From: Prolixibacteraceae bacterium
GTDB taxonomy: Bacteria > Bacteroidota > Bacteroidia > Bacteroidales > Prolixibacteraceae
Direction: 5' to 3'
DNA: 64,000 nt
NCBI GenBank assembly: GCA_019459485.1
Contig: JAIBEZ010000098.1
Span: forward strand, 1-64,000
The position numbers and the translations under genes are program-made. Position 1 is the stretch's first letter. Every line of letters starts with the position of its first letter. Below, piece after piece: positions 63,123-64,000 of the stretch. Below the pieces are notes generated by a model. It worked only from the letters and a program-made list of their open reading frames with translations. It was not told the origin of the DNA and did no database searches.

Positions 63123-63451
63123 AAACTTACCGTTAACATTTAGCTACCCGTCAAGTGCGGCAACGGTGGTTTTCGGGGTGCATCTTTCCGCCCGTTCCCG
63201 GTTAACTGGGTTTGACAGGCAATTGGCACTTTTTAGCAAGGGATTTATAATCCGAACAAAAGGAATGGTTGAAACGAACATGATAGAAAGGATAGACGGA
63301 TCACAGATCAGTAATCAAATAAGTGCTGATCGCCAACCAGCGCCAGCAGCTTTGAACAACATGGCTGCATATATGAAGGAGCAGAATGGAATAGTGGAAA
63401 TCGAGAGAAAGTATGGTGAGGTTTCCGCTGTATGGTAGTTATGGGCAAGTT
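63123..63451. repeat. Inter-cassette element (about 330 bp)
   Basis: This non-genic block begins with AAACTTACCGTTAAC (63123-63137), the right end of cassette 1, and ends with GTTATGGGCAAGTT (63438-63451), the left end of cassette 2. Its last 70 bp are repeated upstream of cassette 1. A 90-codon open frame (63166-63438) crosses it but reads into the repeat and has no family likeness. The form recalls the recombination sites between integron cassettes, but it is longer than an ordinary attC site. Confidence 0.65.
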
Positions 63452-63478
63452 GATTATACACATTAAAAAAATAAAAGT

Positions 63479-63985
63479 ATGATGCACACAGTTCTCACAT
63501 GTTTAAATATAATTTTTGCTTTCGCATTCATTATATTTTTGGGATTCCTATACACACAGATTAAAAATGAAAGTGGTAAATGGACAGCTCTTTTGGTTTT
63601 ATTAATTGGATTAGCTTTTATCAACATTAATAGCCCTGACTCGAACATTGATAACCATAAAAAGGAATTCATACTATATGATTGTCCTTCTATTAAATCC
63701 AATAGAAATCTGGAGATTGAAAGCAAATTTGGAAGTTTAATCACAATTCATCATATATTGGACATTTATGTTCCCCAAGATAAAAGTGACTCAATTATTA
63801 GTATTGTTGGTCAGAATTCATATGTGACTGGCTTAACTTCAGGATTTAAATTTGAAGTTTCAAATATTAAATTAGAACAAACAAACGACAATAAAATAAA
63901 ATACAGAGTCAGGATTAAGTCGAGTATTCGTCTATTTGGACTATGGAATTACAGTGAATTCCAAACTTTAGTTGGGGAAAAATGA
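63479..63985 (+). CDS. Hypothetical membrane protein (cassette 2)
   Basis: The 168-residue protein has two membrane spans (about residues 5-26, LTCLNIIFAFAFIIFLGFLY, and 38-51, ALLVLLIGLAFI) and a C-terminal soluble domain of mixed strands (LEIESKFGSLITIHHILDIY, KIKYRVRIKSSIRL). ATG codons lie at 63479 and 63482. It is AT-rich and unrecognised. It is bounded by GTTATGGGCAAGTT upstream and AACCTGCCTATAAC at its stop. Confidence 0.55.
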   Translation: MMHTVLTCLNIIFAFAFIIFLGFLYTQIKNESGKWTALLVLLIGLAFININSPDSNIDNHKKEFILYDCPSIKSNRNLEIESKFGSLITIHHILDIYVPQDKSDSIISIVGQNSYVTGLTSGFKFEVSNIKLEQTNDNKIKYRVRIKSSIRLFGLWNYSEFQTLVGEK

Positions 63986-63998
63986 ACCTGCCTATAAC
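63985..63998. repeat. Right terminal inverted repeat of cassette 2
   Basis: AACCTGCCTATAAC is the inverse complement of the cassette's left end GTTATGGGCAAGTT at 12 of 14 positions. It abuts the stop codon of the last gene; the array probably continues past the window edge. Confidence 0.6.
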
Positions 63999-64000
63999 AT

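Noticed and set aside
63166-63438. 90-codon open frame between the two right-edge cassettes
   Set aside because: It lies within the repeated inter-cassette element, its end overlaps the block shared with 62436-62485, and its product has no family likeness or normal composition.
62494-63998. Calling the right-edge array an integron
   Set aside because: No integron integrase is visible, the spacers are about 330 bp and do not show clear RYYYAAC/GTTRRRY core sites; only the cassette-like form is supported.
1-64000. tRNA, rRNA or riboswitch genes
   Set aside because: No T-loop/anticodon arrangement, rRNA segment or known riboswitch core was recognised in the intergenic regions; a covariance-model scan was not possible.

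Overview
The window comes from a Bacteroidota (Bacteroidetes) chromosome. The evidence is a SusC/SusD pair driven by a FecI-type sigma factor and a FecR-type anti-sigma factor, a carboxypeptidase-like domain and STN domain on the TonB-dependent receptor, many short lipoprotein leaders, and promoter -7 boxes of the TAnnTTTG type. The style of the SusC leader and of the gene set fits the class Bacteroidia, perhaps Marinilabiliales or a relative, but the species cannot be named from sequence alone. No rRNA, tRNA, CRISPR array, integrase or transposase gene was seen.

Layout. 1-3.4 kb: the 5' part of an acyl-CoA dehydrogenase gene, a lone efflux adaptor, a small membrane protein and a TetR regulator. 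3.5-11.7 kb: a nutrient-uptake locus (sigma factor, anti-sigma factor, SusC, SusD, secreted EEP-fold phosphatase/nuclease) with no glycoside hydrolase. 11.7-14.7 kb: an accessory patch with a heptapeptide-repeat ORF, an unknown gene, an orphan sulfatase tail, a HigBA module, a decayed copy of an RND-pump gene tail and a VapBC-like module. 14.7-20.3 kb: a CusCBA-type heavy-metal efflux operon. 20.5-33.6 kb: SNF2 helicase, a DUF234-type ATPase, a DoxX/TIM-barrel fusion, an MNT-HEPN module preceded by a diverged copy of the next helicase's tail, a PIF1-like helicase, DinD and an OFA-family MFS carrier. 33.8-41.6 kb: secreted or lipoprotein enzymes (GH5, GH20, double transglutaminase-like protein, PQQ-type propeller). 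41.9-47.5 kb: a second, HAE1-type RND efflux operon. 47.5-54 kb: a HEPN-like protein beside an orphan LamG tail, the three-gene proton-translocating transhydrogenase (pntA1-pntA2-pntB), a RelE/ParE-type module, a DUF2797 protein and an ABM-domain lipoprotein. 54-61.7 kb: housekeeping genes (ilvE, ispD, DUF2461, acyl-CoA ligase, Tat-exported aldo/keto reductase, a Tsx-like outer-membrane protein with an NCS2 purine permease). 61.8-64 kb: a repeat-rich accessory end with a REP-like palindrome, six 41-bp tandem repeats and two small gene cassettes bounded by terminal inverted repeats.

The most interesting signal is a repeated architecture. Two unrelated toxin-antitoxin modules (VapBC at 14.2-14.7 kb, MNT-HEPN at 28.1-28.8 kb) each lie 5-6 bp from the stop codon of a resident minus-strand gene. 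On the far side each is bounded by a second, diverged copy of that same gene's 3' end, in direct orientation. In the MNT-HEPN case the copy differs from the resident mostly at synonymous sites, so it diverged while functional, probably in another strain. This looks like gene insertion with replacement or duplication of a gene's 3' end. Two further accessory genes (HigBA and the HEPN-like gene) also sit beside orphan gene tails. The second strong signal is the cassette array at the right edge: each cassette's two ends match each other as inverted repeats better than they match the neighbouring cassette.
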